A stretch of DNA of 64,000 bases from NCBI GenBank assembly GCA_028336925.1, contig JAOKVV010000005.1, positions 25,133 through 89,132 on the forward strand, read 5' to 3'. A program made the translations under genes and the position numbers. Below, piece by piece: positions 63,475 to 64,000 of this stretch (the stretch's first letter is position 1; the number at the start of each line of letters is the position of its first letter). A model generated the notes under the pieces. The model made no database searches. It was not told where the DNA came from and worked only from the letters and a program-made list of their open reading frames with translations. This stretch comes from Vicingaceae bacterium (GTDB taxonomy: Bacteria > Bacteroidota > Bacteroidia > Flavobacteriales_E > Vicingaceae).

Positions 63475-64000
63475 TAATGAACTTTAAATTTCAAGTAGTT
63501 TATCTTAAACCCTTTGTCTGAAAAAATCTTCTCGTAATGTGTTTTTATACTTAGAATATCTTGGGTATCGTGATCATAATTTTGCACAGTATCACCATAC
63601 AAATTAAAGGTATGTTCTAATAGTTCATACCCTCTTTCTCGGATTTCATCAAGTGTAAATCGAAAAAAGAATTCGCTATCTGTCTTTAAATGAATGATGC
63701 CATCTTTTTTCAAAAATTGCTTGTAGCGCTCGATAAATAACGGACCAGTAAGTCGTTTCTTTTCTTGCCGGTCTTTAAGCTGAGGATCTGGAAAAGTAAT
63801 CCATATTTCATCTACCTCATCTTTAGCAAAACCACCTTCTATGAACTCAATTCTGGTTCTAAAGAAGGCCACATTATTAATCCCTTCGTCTTGACTAGTT
63901 TTCGCTCCACGCCACATTCTAGCGCCTTTTATATCGCATCCAATGTAGTTTTTATCTGGAAACTTTCGCGCCATTCCAACGCTATATTCGCCTTTACCGC
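63474..64000 (-). CDS. trmB: tRNA (guanine-N7-)-methyltransferase TrmB, 5' end outside window
   Basis: Methylates G46 of tRNA at N7. The frame continues past the window edge: residues before the ATG at 63974 read GKGEYSVG, the SAM-binding loop of TrmB, so the internal ATG is not the start. Family motifs are NYIGCDIKGARMWRGAK, DEIWITFPDPQLKDRQEKKR and KKDGIIHLKTDSEFFFRF. About 40-60 N-terminal residues are missing. Its stop overlaps the ATL start. Confidence 0.95.
   Translation of the reverse strand, partial: GKGEYSVGMARKFPDKNYIGCDIKGARMWRGAKTSQDEGINNVAFFRTRIEFIEGGFAKDEVDEIWITFPDPQLKDRQEKKRLTGPLFIERYKQFLKKDGIIHLKTDSEFFFRFTLDEIRERGYELLEHTFNLYGDTVQNYDHDTQDILSIKTHYEKIFSDKGFKINYLKFKVH

Noticed and set aside
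1..64000. CRISPR arrays, prophage, insertion sequences, rRNA or tRNA genes
   Set aside because: Looked for direct-repeat arrays, transposase or integrase motifs and tRNA-like cloverleaf/T-loop sequences; none seen by eye. A tRNAscan-SE and ISfinder run would be decisive.

Overview
The window is an AT-rich chromosomal segment of a Bacteroidota bacterium, most likely a Cytophagales-type member. The evidence is a large secreted protein with a type IX secretion (T9SS) C-terminal sorting domain at the left edge, the gliding/T9SS-linked genes gldE and gldD in the mutY-ssb-gldE-gldD order, a DUF4286 protein, a 30-residue COX24-domain protein, almost no Shine-Dalgarno usage, and many promoters matching the Bacteroidota -7 element TAnnTTTG. 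It is nearly all housekeeping DNA. I see no prophage, insertion sequence, CRISPR array, rRNA or tRNA.

Layout. 1-3.1 kb: 3' part of a T9SS cargo protein with duplicated MAM-like modules, ending at a perfect-palindrome terminator shared with recJ. 3.1-11.7 kb (minus): recJ, an RlpA-like protein, and a tight early tetrapyrrole operon hemAC-hemD-hemB-hemL-hemE, in which glutamyl-tRNA reductase and hydroxymethylbilane synthase are one 729-residue polypeptide. 12-14.7 kb: B12-dependent ribonucleotide reductase. 14.8-19.1 kb: small lipoprotein, feoA-feoB-sprT-like, and a GDP-mannose pyrophosphorylase. 19.2-24.7 kb (mostly minus): a beta-propeller lipoprotein, fumC, an ArsC-like protein, prfB with its +1 programmed frameshift, and recX. 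24.7-34 kb: an MFS carrier, RNase G, the HU-TPR-COX24 unit, mutY-ssb-gldE-gldD, and heme A synthase. 34-43.6 kb (plus): DMT carrier, rplU-rpmA, then serS-lipoprotein-TPR-DUF4286-rsmA-mgtE-dehydrogenase. 43.6-51.2 kb: a decayed four-helix-bundle gene, then the cell-shape operon purH-mreB-mreC-mreD-mrdA-rodA (minus). 51.3-64 kb: ABC permease, TspO-like protein, mfd, a membrane-TPR protein, fbp, GNAT-lysC, and the minus-strand group trmB-ATL-mrp-nfu.

Themes. Iron and tetrapyrrole functions recur: heme synthesis up to uroporphyrinogen/coproporphyrinogen, heme A synthase, ferrous iron uptake, Fe-S carrier proteins and the Fe-S enzyme MutY. A palindrome with core TTTAGA-N5-TCTAAA occurs three times, each in an intergenic gap: just before feoA, inside the mrp-nfu promoter, and before manC. 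This looks like an operator of one metal-responsive regulator and is the best regulatory observation here. The most unusual protein is the HemA-HemC fusion, whose HemA half also has two family-atypical residues. Other items worth a second look are a 132-nt imperfect palindrome before serS, an unlisted 46-residue membrane microprotein beside fumC, a Cys-poor Mrp and an alkyltransferase-like protein with PAHRV in place of PCHRV. No clearly new defence or biosynthetic system was found.
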